DNA from: Streptomyces silaceus
GTDB taxonomy: Bacteria; Actinomycetota; Actinomycetes; Streptomycetales; Streptomycetaceae
Reading direction: 5' to 3'
NCBI RefSeq assembly: GCF_001419745.1
Contig: NZ_LIRJ01000092.1
Location: forward strand, 1 to 64,000
Length of the DNA: 64,000 nucleotides
In this document: piece by piece, positions 49,997 through 58,557 of the stretch
How the letters are laid out: each line of letters opens with the position of its first letter
How positions within the stretch are numbered: position 1 is the stretch's first letter
The notes under the pieces: generated by a model
Databases searched by the model: none
Told to the model about the DNA's origin: nothing
The model's input: the letters and a program-made list of their open reading frames with translations, nothing else
Translations under genes and position numbers: made by a program

Positions 49997-51331
49997 CTAG
50001 AGGCCGCAGTCGCAGCAGGAGCAGCACTCGCAGATGCCGCAGCAGCCGCAGTCGCAGTCGCAGTTCGTGCAGCAGCCCTCGCGCTTCTTGCGGGACCAGG
50101 GGCCCTCGTAGTGGTCGGCGCAGCACATCTTGCAGGTGCAGCACAGGCCGATGGCGACGGCGCACCCGGCCCAGAAGCCGCGCTTGCCGGGCTTCGGCGG
50201 CTGCGGCCCGAAGTCGGGACCGCCGCCGAAGCCGCCGGGCCCCCCGGAGCCACCGGAGCCGCCCGGACCGCCGGGCCCCTGGGGCCCGGCCGGACCACCG
50301 GGCACACCGCCTCCGTACGGATTGCCGCCTCCGTACGGATTCTGCGGGCCGTACGGACCACTGGAGGGGTGTCCGTACGGCCCGCCCTGCTGCGGGGCGC
50401 CGTACGCGCCGCCCTGCTGCGGCGGTCCGAAGGAGCCGTCCTGATGCGCCGTCACCTGATGTGTGTGCCCGCAGCCGTCGGTCCCGAAGGCCCGGTCGAC
50501 CGACCGGCCCAGCTCGTGCGCGAGCAGCATGTGGGCCAGCTTGCCGTCGGTGAACTCGGCGTCCCGCAGTGCGAGGCGGATGCCGTGCAGCGCGTCGTCG
50601 GCGAGGCGCCGCGCCTCGGTCAGGGACGTGCCGGTCGCGGTGAGCGGGTTCCACGCGCCCGACGCGGCGTCGGCCTCCTTGTCCTCCACGGCGTCGAGCA
50701 GGTGCGCGAGGCGGCCGAAGAGCCGGCCGGCCTCGGCGAGCGGCTGCGCGTTGCCGGGGCGGCCGGCGAGCACGGCGGTGTGCGCGAAGGCCGCGGCGGT
50801 CGCGGTCTCGGTCGGCTCGGTGACCGCGAGCAGCGAGGTGCCGGGGCCCGCCAAGGCCTCGATGCCGGCCTGCCGTTCGACGGCGTCGACCAGGACCGCC
50901 GTGTCGAAGCCCACATCGGCGCCGGTCCGCGCGCCCGCCTTGTCCCAGCTGCGGGCCACCCGCCGGGCCGCGACGGCCACTGGCCTGCGCGCCAGGAGCC
51001 CGTCCCCGTCGACGACATGGTCGCGGACCTTCGCCGAGGCGAGGACCAGCGAGACGGCCGCGGCGAGCCGCGCGCCCTCGCCCCGCGCCACGGACGCCGT
51101 CCGCATCCCGCGCAGCGGACAGGGCCCCGCGGTGCGCCGCCAGCCGGTCGAGCGCTCGGCCTGAGCCTCCGTCAGAACCGAGATGATGAGCCCGTCGTAG
51201 TTGGTGACGACCCGGGCGAACTGCCCGTGGTCACCGCGCAGCGCGAGACAGAGCCCGCACAGATGGGCCATCCACTGCGTCTTGAGGCCCTCCCCGAGAC
51301 GATGGCTGCAGGGCCTGACGATTCCGAACAA
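49997..51331 (-). CDS. DUF5685 protein with Cys-rich C-terminus
   Basis: 444 aa. The N-terminal DUF5685 region starts FGIVRPCSHRLGEGLKTQWMAHLCGLCLALRGDHG (CxxC-type), followed by ~250 helical residues. A Pro/Gly/Gln-rich low-complexity stretch (~295-390) and a tail with 19 cysteines in the last ~56 residues follow, many as CC or CxC. The cysteine density suggests metal binding or heavy disulfide or palmitoyl-like modification. TTG 51331 is used because GGGGGAG precedes it by 5 nt. Function unknown. Confidence 0.8.
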   Translation of the reverse strand: MFGIVRPCSHRLGEGLKTQWMAHLCGLCLALRGDHGQFARVVTNYDGLIISVLTEAQAERSTGWRRTAGPCPLRGMRTASVARGEGARLAAAVSLVLASAKVRDHVVDGDGLLARRPVAVAARRVARSWDKAGARTGADVGFDTAVLVDAVERQAGIEALAGPGTSLLAVTEPTETATAAAFAHTAVLAGRPGNAQPLAEAGRLFGRLAHLLDAVEDKEADAASGAWNPLTATGTSLTEARRLADDALHGIRLALRDAEFTDGKLAHMLLAHELGRSVDRAFGTDGCGHTHQVTAHQDGSFGPPQQGGAYGAPQQGGPYGHPSSGPYGPQNPYGGGNPYGGGVPGGPAGPQGPGGPGGSGGSGGPGGFGGGPDFGPQPPKPGKRGFWAGCAVAIGLCCTCKMCCADHYEGPWSRKKREGCCTNCDCDCGCCGICECCSCCDCGL

Positions 51332-51621
51332 GACGACTCCCCCGAGAAGCCCGAAGCGATCAACCCGGGCATCGTAGCGAGGGCCCCGTTCACCCGGACG
51401 CACCGACCGTCACCCATACGCCGTGAAGAATCATATTTCACTCTCCGTCAGCAGCCGTACACGGCAAGACCCTTGAAGCGCAACGTGCGTCGGCGTGTTG
51501 ACTCTGCACCAGTACCGTCACGAAAACCCCGCGCGGCGACTATCCACTTGGCGCACCATCCGCATCATGGACGACGATAGGGATGCGGAACTCAGGGAAA
51601 CCGCGGTGAGAGGAGGCGTCC

Positions 51622-52071
51622 ATGGGATCGGTGCGCAAGGCGAGTGCCTGGCTTGGCCTCGTCGACGACAACAATGACGAGCGTTACTACGACGACGGCT
51701 ACGACGACGACCGGACCGAGGGGCCCGACCAGCCGGAGGCCTGGGTCACCGACCCGCGTGTGCGGGTGGCGACCGAGGCGGCCGAGGAGCAGGGCCAGCG
51801 GATCGGGACCGTGACCCCGGACAGCTTCCGGGACGCGCGCGGCATCGGCGAGCTCTTCCGGGACGGTGTCCCGGTCATCATGAACCTCACGTCCATGGAG
51901 CCCACCGACGCCAAGCGCGTGGTCGACTTCGCGGCCGGCCTGACCTTCGGCCTGCGCGGCTCGATCGAGCGCGTGGCGACGCGGGTCTTCCTGCTCACGC
52001 CCGCCGACACGCAGATCGTCAACGGCGAGGCCGCGAGCCGGCCGGCGGACGGCTTCTTCAACCAGAGCTAG
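51622..52071 (+). CDS. cell division protein SepF (SepF-like paralogue)
   Basis: 149 aa. An amphipathic N-terminus ([12 protein letters not shown]), an acidic linker rich in Asp/Tyr, and the SepF core ([68 protein letters not shown]). SepF anchors FtsZ to the membrane. Here there is no ftsZ, ylmD/E or divIVA nearby, so this is one of the extra SepF-like proteins that Streptomyces carries for sporulation septation. AGAGGAGG before ATG 51622 is a strong ribosome site. Confidence 0.92.
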   Translation: MGSVRKASAWLGLVDDNNDERYYDDGYDDDRTEGPDQPEAWVTDPRVRVATEAAEEQGQRIGTVTPDSFRDARGIGELFRDGVPVIMNLTSMEPTDAKRVVDFAAGLTFGLRGSIERVATRVFLLTPADTQIVNGEAASRPADGFFNQS

Positions 52072-52086
52072 GGGCAGGGCCGCTCA

Positions 52087-52106
52087 CCGGAGCCGGCCGG
52101 CTCCGG
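52087..52106 (+). terminator. 20-bp perfect palindrome between convergent genes
   Basis: CCGGAGCCGGCCGGCTCCGG, downstream of the SepF-like gene and of the acyl-CoA dehydrogenase gene. It serves both strands. Confidence 0.7.
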
Positions 52107-52123
52107 GGTCGCCCCCGGACCGG

Positions 52124-53320
52124 TCACCGGAAGGCGTCGAGACCGGTGAGCGCCTTGCCCAGTACGAGCTGATGCATCTCGACGGTGCCCTCGTAGGTGA
52201 GCACCGACTCGAGGTTCGTCGCGTGCCGCATGACGGGGTACTCCAGCGAGATCCCGTTGGCGCCCAGGATGGTCCTGGACGTGCGGCAGATCTCGATCGC
52301 CTCTCGTACGTTGTTGAGCTTGCCGAAGCTGACCTGCTCGGGACGGAGCCTGCCCGCGTCCAGGCGCCGCCCGAGGTGGTGGGCGAGCAGGATGCCCTTG
52401 TGCAGCTCGACCGCCATGTCGGCGAGCTTGGCCTGGGTGAGCTGGAAGCCGCCGATGGGCCGGCCGAACTGCTCACGGGTCTTCGCGTACTCCACGGCCG
52501 CCTCGAAGGAGGACCGGGCCGCGCCCATGGCACCCCAGACGATGCCGTAGCGGGCGTGGGAGAGACAGCTGAGCGGGCCCTTGAGGCCGACGACCCCGGG
52601 CAGCACCGCGTCCGCGGGCAGCCGCACCTCGTCCATCACCAGTTCGCTGGTGACGCTCGCGCGCAGCGACCACTTGTGCCTGATCTCGGGCGCGGAGAAG
52701 CCGGGGCCGTCCGTCGGCACGACGAAGCCGCGGATCCCCTCGTCGGTCTGCGCCCAGACGACGGCGACACCGGCCACCGAGCCGTTGGTGATCCACATCT
52801 TGCGCCCGGTGAGCACCCAGTCGGTGCCGTCCTTCTTGGCGTGCGTGCGCATGGACGCGGGGTCGGAGCCGTGGTCGGGCTCGGTGAGGCCGAAGCAGCC
52901 GATGATCTCGCCGGCGGCCATGCCGGGCAGCCACCGCTGCTTCTGCTCCTCGGAGCCGAACCTCCAGATCGCGTACATGGCCAGGGAGCCCTGCACGGAG
53001 ACGAGCGAGCGGATGCCGGAGTCGGCGGCCTCCAGCTCCAGGCAGGCGAGGCCGTACTGCACGGAGCTGGCGCCGGCGCAGCCGTAGCCCTCCAGGGACA
53101 TGCCGAGCGCCCCGAGGGAGCCGAGCTCGCGGGCCAGCTCGCGGATGCCGGGCAGCTCGCCCTTCTCGTACCAGTCGGCGATGTGCGGCAGGACCCGGTC
53201 CGTGGCCCAGGTGCGGACGGTGTCGCGGATCGCGAGGTCCTCGGGGTCGAGGAGGTCGTCGATGCCGAGGGGGTCGGCGGGGTCGAAGGGCGGGAGCGGT
53301 GTGCGGGCGCTTGCGGACAT
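52124..53320 (-). CDS. acyl-CoA dehydrogenase, glutaryl-CoA dehydrogenase-like
   Basis: 398 aa. The FAD-dependent fold has IRSLVSVQGSLAMYAIWRFGSEEQKQRWLP, GCFGLTEPDHGSDP and the catalytic Glu in YEGTVEMHQLVLG. The IRSLVSVQGSL segment and the C-terminal YEGT are characteristic of glutaryl-CoA dehydrogenases. That would oxidise and decarboxylate glutaryl-CoA from lysine or tryptophan breakdown. GGAGG precedes ATG 53320, and an inverted repeat sits just upstream. Confidence 0.9.
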   Translation of the reverse strand: MSASARTPLPPFDPADPLGIDDLLDPEDLAIRDTVRTWATDRVLPHIADWYEKGELPGIRELARELGSLGALGMSLEGYGCAGASSVQYGLACLELEAADSGIRSLVSVQGSLAMYAIWRFGSEEQKQRWLPGMAAGEIIGCFGLTEPDHGSDPASMRTHAKKDGTDWVLTGRKMWITNGSVAGVAVVWAQTDEGIRGFVVPTDGPGFSAPEIRHKWSLRASVTSELVMDEVRLPADAVLPGVVGLKGPLSCLSHARYGIVWGAMGAARSSFEAAVEYAKTREQFGRPIGGFQLTQAKLADMAVELHKGILLAHHLGRRLDAGRLRPEQVSFGKLNNVREAIEICRTSRTILGANGISLEYPVMRHATNLESVLTYEGTVEMHQLVLGKALTGLDAFR

Positions 53321-53341
53321 GCGGGGCCTCCGGCGACGCAA

Positions 53342-53358
53342 AACTAGCAGTGGTAGTT
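53342..53358 (-). promoter_or_regulatory. inverted repeat AACTA-N7-TAGTT upstream of the acyl-CoA dehydrogenase
   Basis: AACTAGCAGTGGTAGTT, ending 21 nt from ATG 53320, in the place where a TetR-type repressor of fatty-acid or amino-acid catabolism would bind. The sequence is AT-rich relative to surroundings. Confidence 0.5.
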
Positions 53359-53489
53359 AGCTACGGCTCGCGCTGACGTTACGACGCAGTGTCCCGCACG
53401 TCCAGAGCGGCTCGGGCCCCGTCAGCGGTGCGGGAATCGCGCGACCGGCCACCGAGCGCCCGTCCCCGAAGGACGCGGCCGCCGAAGGC

Positions 53490-55121
53490 TCAGACGTCGG
53501 CGGACGAGGCGGCACCGACCCCGGCCGGGTCCCTGGGGGCGGGCACCCCCGTCTCGGCCCGCGCCGCGGGCGCCCCGCACTCCATGGCCCGCGGCAGCCG
53601 CAGCGCCGCGAGGGCCCCGATGAGCAGCAGCCCCGCGCTGACCAGCAGGGTCACGTGCAGCCCGTGCACGAAGGCGTTCCGCGCCGCGGCCCGCAGGGCG
53701 TCGCCCGCCTCCCCGCCGAGCCGCGAGGCGACCCCGTACGCCTCGCCGAGCGAGTGGCTCGCCGCGGCGCTGTCCGCCGCGGGGACACCCCGCACCGAGG
53801 AGAGCCCCGGCGCGTACGCCGCGTTCATGACGCTGCCGAGCAGCGCGATGCCGATGCCGGCGCCCAGCTGGTAGGAGGTCTCGCCGATCGCGGCGGCGCC
53901 GCCCGCCTGCGCCTGCGGCGCCTCGCTGAGCATCGACTCGTACGCGCCGAAGAGCGTGGTCTCCAGGCCGAAGCCGAGCAGCACGAAGCCGACGAGGAGC
54001 AGCGTGTCGTTGGCGTGCCCGCCCATGCCGGTGAGCAGCACCACGGCGGCGGCGGTCACGCAGAAGCCGGCGCAGACCATCGCGCGCGGGCCGAAGCGGC
54101 TCAGCATCTTCGACCCGGCGAGGCCGGCGGCCATCGCGGCGATGGTGAGGGGCAGCAGGCGCAGGCCCGTCTCCAGCGGGGAGAGGCCGAGGACGAGCTG
54201 GAGGTACTGCGCGGCGATCAGCTCCAGGCCCACCAGGGCGAGCATGGCGAGGACGATGCAGCCGACCGACGTGCTGAACGCGGGCCGCGCGAACATCGAC
54301 AGGTCGACCAGGGGGTGCGCGCGCCGCCGCTGCCTGCGGACGAAGCCGACGAGCAGGGCGCCGCCCACGGCCAGCGAGATCAGGGTCGTGGGGCCGAGCG
54401 GCGCCTCGCCGCCGCCGAGCCGCTTCACGCCGAGCACGAGTCCGAAGAGTCCGGCGGCCGCCATGAGCGCGCCGACGACGTCCCACGGTCCGTCGCGCTC
54501 GCCGGTCGACTCGGGCAGCAGCCAGCGCCCGACGGGCAGGCTGACCAGCATCAGCGGGATGTTTATGAGGAAGACCGAGCCCCACCAGAAGTGCTCCAGG
54601 AGGAACCCGCCGAGCAGCGGCCCGACCGCGGCGCCCACGGCGGCCACCGCGCTCCAGATGCCGATGGCCAGCGCCCGCTCGCGCCGGTCGGGGAAGACCT
54701 GGCGCAGGATCGACAGCGTCGCGGGCATGATCATCGCGCCGCCGACGCCGAGCAGCGCGCGGGCCGCGATCAGGACCTGCGCGTTGTCCGCGAGGGCCGC
54801 GACGGCCGAGGCGACGCCGAAGAGGGCGTAGCCGAGGAGGAGGACGCGGCGGCGGCCGACGCGGTCGCCGAGCGTGCCGAAGAGGATGAGGAGCGAGGCG
54901 CAGACCAGTGGATAGATGTCGACGATCCACAGCAGTTCGATCGCGCCGGGCCTCAGGTCCTCGGTGACCGCGGGCACCGCGACGTGCAGCACGGTGGCGT
55001 CGACGGCGACGAGCAGCAGGCTGACGCAGAGGACGACGAGCACGACCCAGCGGTTGGCCCCGGCACCGGCCCCGGATCCCCGACGGCCCTGCGATGCTGC
55101 GGCCGTGGTCGTCCCGGACAT
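53490..55121 (-). CDS. MFS transporter, DHA2 (EmrB/QacA) drug efflux family
   Basis: 543 aa, 14 hydrophobic segments. DHA2 motifs are LLVAVDATVLHVAVPAV (motif D1-like), LLWIVDIYPLVCASLLILFGTLGDRVGRRRVLL (motif A) and ALLGVGGAMIMPATLSIL (motif C). It exports lipophilic drugs or cations by proton antiport. ATG 55121 is at the start of the basic N-tail. Divergent from a mannosyltransferase gene; no TetR gene next to it in this window. Confidence 0.92.
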   Translation of the reverse strand: MSGTTTAAASQGRRGSGAGAGANRWVVLVVLCVSLLLVAVDATVLHVAVPAVTEDLRPGAIELLWIVDIYPLVCASLLILFGTLGDRVGRRRVLLLGYALFGVASAVAALADNAQVLIAARALLGVGGAMIMPATLSILRQVFPDRRERALAIGIWSAVAAVGAAVGPLLGGFLLEHFWWGSVFLINIPLMLVSLPVGRWLLPESTGERDGPWDVVGALMAAAGLFGLVLGVKRLGGGEAPLGPTTLISLAVGGALLVGFVRRQRRRAHPLVDLSMFARPAFSTSVGCIVLAMLALVGLELIAAQYLQLVLGLSPLETGLRLLPLTIAAMAAGLAGSKMLSRFGPRAMVCAGFCVTAAAVVLLTGMGGHANDTLLLVGFVLLGFGLETTLFGAYESMLSEAPQAQAGGAAAIGETSYQLGAGIGIALLGSVMNAAYAPGLSSVRGVPAADSAAASHSLGEAYGVASRLGGEAGDALRAAARNAFVHGLHVTLLVSAGLLLIGALAALRLPRAMECGAPAARAETGVPAPRDPAGVGAASSADV

Positions 55122-55350
55122 GTGCGTACCTCCCAGTGATCCCTCGCATCGGCGGCCTGCGGGATGTGAACTCCCTGCTCGGGCGGCGCAGACAAGGCGA
55201 GTGAGCCGTCAGAGTACGCGAGTTCACGCCTGGGGCGCGTGGCGGACCTCTCATGGTTGCGCGGATGCGGTGTGGTGTATGCCACGCCCCCGTCCTTCGT
55301 CCACGCCCCGGGCGGGCGTCCGGTTCCCCCGACGCCCGATAATCGAGTGC

Positions 55351-56499
55351 GTGACCGATCTTGATCAACATCTCCCGCCGGGCCGGGCGGCTCACGCGCT
55401 GCGCCGCGCGGCGCCCGCGCTCCTCGTGTACGCCGGGGTGCGCGCGCTGGGCCTCGCCGTGCTCGCGGTGTGGGGCGCGGTGGCGGGCAAGAGCCCGCAC
55501 ACGCTGCTGTCCGCCCGCTGGGACTCGCTCTGGTACACCCGCGTCGCCGAGCACGGCTACGGCTGGGAAGTGACGCTGCCGGACGGCAGCGTCCACTCGA
55601 ACCTCGCCTTCTTCCCGTTGCTGCCCTGGCTGGAGCGGCTCGTCTCGGCCGTCAGTCCGCTGTCGTACGCGGACGCGGGTCTGGTGGTGAGCTGGCTGGC
55701 GTCGCTGTGCGCGGCGGCGGGGATCTTCGCGGTCGCCGACCACGTGTACGGGCGCCGGGCCGGGGTCTGCGCGGTCGCGCTGTGGGCGGTGCTGCCGGTC
55801 GGCATCGTGCAGTCGATGGCGTACAGCGAGTCGCTGTTCACGGCGCTGGCGGCCTGGTCGCTGTACGCGGTGCTGCGGGAGCGCTGGGTGACGGCGGGTC
55901 TGCTCGCCTCCTTCGCCGGGCTGACGCGGCCGGTCGGCGCCGCGGTGGTCGCCGCGATCTGGGTGACGGCGGCCGTGCGGATGCACCGCGACCGGCGGGC
56001 CGACCCGCGCATGCTCCTCGGGGTGGTGCTGGCCCCGCTCGGCGCCGCGGGCTATGTGCTCTGGGTGGGCCACCGCACCGGCGGCGGCCTGTTCGGCTAT
56101 CTCGACGTCCAGGCGGGCTGGGGCAACGGCTTCGACTTCGGCTATGCCTTCGTGCGGTTCATCGGGGAGAAGTTCACCTCCCTCCCCGGTGCCCTGGCGG
56201 GCCTCGGGCTCATCGTCGGCGTCGCCCTGGTCATCTGGCTGTACGTGCTCGGCGTACGGCAGAAGCAGCCGCTGTCACTGCTCGTCTACTGCGGGATCGT
56301 CGTCGCGCTCGCGCTCTGCGCGGCCGGCTACTTCGGCTCGAAGCCACGGCTCCTGCTGCCCGCCTTCCCGCTCCTGCTGCCCCTCGCGGTGGCGCTCGCC
56401 CGGCTGCGTACGTCCAGGTCGGCGCTGGTCCTGGGGGGTGTGGCCGTGGTGAGCGCGGTGTACGGGGCGTTCTGGCTGCACGGCTCGGGCCCACCGTGA
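55351..56499 (+). CDS. PIG-V-like membrane mannosyltransferase
   Basis: 382 aa with about eight to nine membrane helices. The first luminal loop has ARWDSLWYTRVAEHGYGW, and FFPLLPWLERL and MAYSESLFTALAAWSLYA follow; these are signatures of the PIG-V/GT76-like group (Mannosyltransferase_2). It would add mannose from a polyprenyl-phosphate donor on the outer face of the membrane, for glycoproteins or lipoglycans. GTG 55351 is chosen as the first in-frame start of the conserved part. Confidence 0.85.
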   Translation: MTDLDQHLPPGRAAHALRRAAPALLVYAGVRALGLAVLAVWGAVAGKSPHTLLSARWDSLWYTRVAEHGYGWEVTLPDGSVHSNLAFFPLLPWLERLVSAVSPLSYADAGLVVSWLASLCAAAGIFAVADHVYGRRAGVCAVALWAVLPVGIVQSMAYSESLFTALAAWSLYAVLRERWVTAGLLASFAGLTRPVGAAVVAAIWVTAAVRMHRDRRADPRMLLGVVLAPLGAAGYVLWVGHRTGGGLFGYLDVQAGWGNGFDFGYAFVRFIGEKFTSLPGALAGLGLIVGVALVIWLYVLGVRQKQPLSLLVYCGIVVALALCAAGYFGSKPRLLLPAFPLLLPLAVALARLRTSRSALVLGGVAVVSAVYGAFWLHGSGPP

Positions 56500-56746
56500 T
56501 CACGTCATGATCATTTCTGCGCCCCCGGTGATCGGGCGGGAAATTCCGCACCAGGCCCCGGTGAACGAATTGATAAGGGCCATAAAACGCCATCGGAAAT
56601 GATCAACGAATTGAGTAAGGAGCGGACCGCGAAATAGGGAATCCCGGGGAATAAACTCCGGGTTGAGATCAATCCCACATCACATCGTCATCACAAAGCC
56701 ACTGATTCGGCCTAGTGCCGCACTCACTCGCTGTAACGTCGATTGG

Positions 56747-57781
56747 GTGCGTACCGAACGAAACCTCACCCGTCTTGACCGGGTCTTCGCCCGGCTGGAC
56801 CGTGAGCCGGAACGACCGGCCCACCTCGATGTGCCGAGGATGAGCCGGCACAGAGTCGTGCTCTTCAGCGCGACCCTGGCCTTCTACCTGGCCATTGTCG
56901 TCGCCGTGCTGGTCACGTCGTGGCTGGTCCGGTTCGACTGGCAGGTCATGTTCTTCCGGCCCTATCAGCAGTGGCCGGAGATCCACGCCTTCCTCGACTA
57001 CTGGGTCGTCCTCGGCCAGCGCGGCCCCACGGCCGTCATGGTCGCGGCCTGGCTCGGCTGGCGCTCCTGGCGGCAGCACACGCTGCGCCCGCTCCTGATG
57101 TTCGGCGCGGCGCTGCTGCTCCTCAACGTGACCGTCGGCGCCGCCAAGCTCGGCATGGGCCGCCTCGGCCCGCACTACGCCACCACGATCGGCTCGAACG
57201 AGATGTGGCTGGGCGGCGATATATTCCCCTCCGGCCACACTGCCAACGCCGTCGTGACCTGGGGAATCCTGGCCTACCTCGCCTCGACCCCGCGCACCCG
57301 CCGCTATCTGTCGGCGCTGTCCGCGGTGGTCTCCCTCAGCGTCGGCCTCACCACGGTCTACCTCGGCACGCACTGGCTGAGCGACGTCTTCCTCGGCTGG
57401 GCCGCGGGGCTGCTCATCCTGCTCGCGCTGCCCTGGTTCGAGCCGCTGATCGCCCGCGTCGAGGCCACGATCTTCAGCCTCCGCGAGGCCTGGCGCGCCC
57501 GCCGCACCGGCATCGTCCCGGCGCCCGAGCCGGTCGCGGTCCCGGCTCCGCTCGGCGCCCCCGCGATGGTCCAGCAGCGCCCGGCCGGGGAGGGCGACGC
57601 GCCCGCCCGCGAGCCGGTCGGCGTCACCCGCGCCACGCGCCCCGGCGCCCGTCTCGCGCCGGGTCCGCACACGGCCCGCTCCGAGCGGAGCCCGGTCACC
57701 CCGGCCGGCAGCCGCAGGCCGCCGCACTCCGACCGCGTGCCGCGCGGCACCACGTCGGCCCGCCCGGTGGCGGGCGGCTGA
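56747..57781 (+). CDS. PAP2-family membrane phosphatase with Pro/Arg tail
   Basis: 344 aa. The PAP2 motifs are KLGMGRLGPH, PSGHTANAVVTWG and TVYLGTHWLSDVFLGW. Six membrane helices precede a ~110-residue Pro/Ala/Arg-rich, likely disordered C-terminus. These enzymes remove phosphate from lipid phosphates or undecaprenyl-pyrophosphate, which fits the nearby lipid-linked glycan genes. GTG 56747 has no ribosome site but a TAACGT -10-like hexamer ends 7 nt upstream, so a leaderless start is possible. Confidence 0.87.
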   Translation: MRTERNLTRLDRVFARLDREPERPAHLDVPRMSRHRVVLFSATLAFYLAIVVAVLVTSWLVRFDWQVMFFRPYQQWPEIHAFLDYWVVLGQRGPTAVMVAAWLGWRSWRQHTLRPLLMFGAALLLLNVTVGAAKLGMGRLGPHYATTIGSNEMWLGGDIFPSGHTANAVVTWGILAYLASTPRTRRYLSALSAVVSLSVGLTTVYLGTHWLSDVFLGWAAGLLILLALPWFEPLIARVEATIFSLREAWRARRTGIVPAPEPVAVPAPLGAPAMVQQRPAGEGDAPAREPVGVTRATRPGARLAPGPHTARSERSPVTPAGSRRPPHSDRVPRGTTSARPVAGG

Positions 57782-57827
57782 CCCACGAACGGCGGGGGCC
57801 GGTACGCACAGCCCATCCCCCGCACCC

Positions 57828-57865
57828 CGAAGGCCCCGGCTCCTCATCGGAAGCCGGGGCCTTCG
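57828..57865 (+). terminator. 14-bp perfect hairpin between PAP2 and I78 genes
   Basis: CGAAGGCCCCGGCT, 10-nt loop, AGCCGGGGCCTTCG. It lies between the two convergent genes. Confidence 0.75.
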
Positions 57866-57893
57866 TCATGGTCATGGGCCGGACGGACGCCGC

Positions 57894-58109
57894 TCAGCCC
57901 TTCCAGCAGCGCTTCACGACGCCTTCGTCGACCTCGAAGTTGAGCCGCCCCGCGAGGTACTCCATGGTGATGATCGCGCCCGGCGGCAGCGACCTGACGG
58001 TGGACCAGCCGCGCTCGTGCGCCCGCTGTTCGGCGCCCTCGGCGCGCAGGCCGACATAGCCTTCGGGGCTGTCCTGGGGCTCGGTGGGAGGGGTGGGAAT
58101 AGGTGCCAT
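57894..58109 (-). CDS. I78-family peptidase inhibitor
   Basis: 71 aa. The C-terminal GAIITMEYLAGRLNFEVDEGVVKRCWKG is the I78 inhibitor core (…T.EY...RLN...D..), which blocks subtilisin-like serine proteases in this family. It has no signal peptide, so it works inside or is released by lysis. ATG 58109 is chosen over the upstream GTG 58118 because a TAACGT hexamer (58117-58122 on the complement) sits exactly 7 nt before it, a leaderless arrangement. Confidence 0.82.
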   Translation of the reverse strand: MAPIPTPPTEPQDSPEGYVGLRAEGAEQRAHERGWSTVRSLPPGAIITMEYLAGRLNFEVDEGVVKRCWKG

Positions 58110-58557
58110 GGCCGCCACGTTAGGCGGCGCGGCAGCGGCGGGGAAGGCCGGGGCCGCACACCATGCGTCACTGATACCTCTCGGGTCACGCTTTTGTCAC
58201 AGGATCACGACGTGCGTTTCGGCCGAACTCCGTCACACGTACGGGCGGTTCCGTACTTGTGATGACGTAATTCAGAGGTGCCTGAACAGCACTTCACAGG
58301 GGTCTCCGCGCTCACCGCAATACCGCTCTCCGAATATCGGAGCGACCTCTTTACGAACCCTCCGCATTTCCGAATCCCGGCGGCTCCGGGGGATGTGACG
58401 CCGCATAGGGAATTCATGGTTCCGGCACGGCGGCTCCGTGCCGCGCGGCGCGGAGCCGCGTACGCCCCCTGTCGGAGTCGGGGCGACGCGAGCATCATGG
58501 CGTGAGCTTCGAGCAGGCTTCGGGCACGCCCAGGACGCGATGGCGAAGGGGCAAGCG
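58110..58557 (+). other. intergenic region upstream of ctaD
   Basis: 448 nt, with local AT-rich patches and several TCACA/TGTGA-like words, but no full Rex-type palindrome. A 9-bp hairpin (GCGGCTCCG/CGGAGCCGC, 58430-58459) precedes the gene. A 29-codon frame at 58416-58505 is possible but unsupported. Likely the regulated promoter region of ctaD. Confidence 0.5.

Noticed and set aside
58230-58320. Rex-like words near ctaD
   Set aside because: Only isolated TTGTGA/TTCACA half words; the second half-sites mismatch at four of seven positions.
58416-58505. 29-codon frame before ctaD
   Set aside because: Weak ribosome site and Arg/Ala-rich sequence explained by the overlapping hairpin; no leader-peptide pattern.
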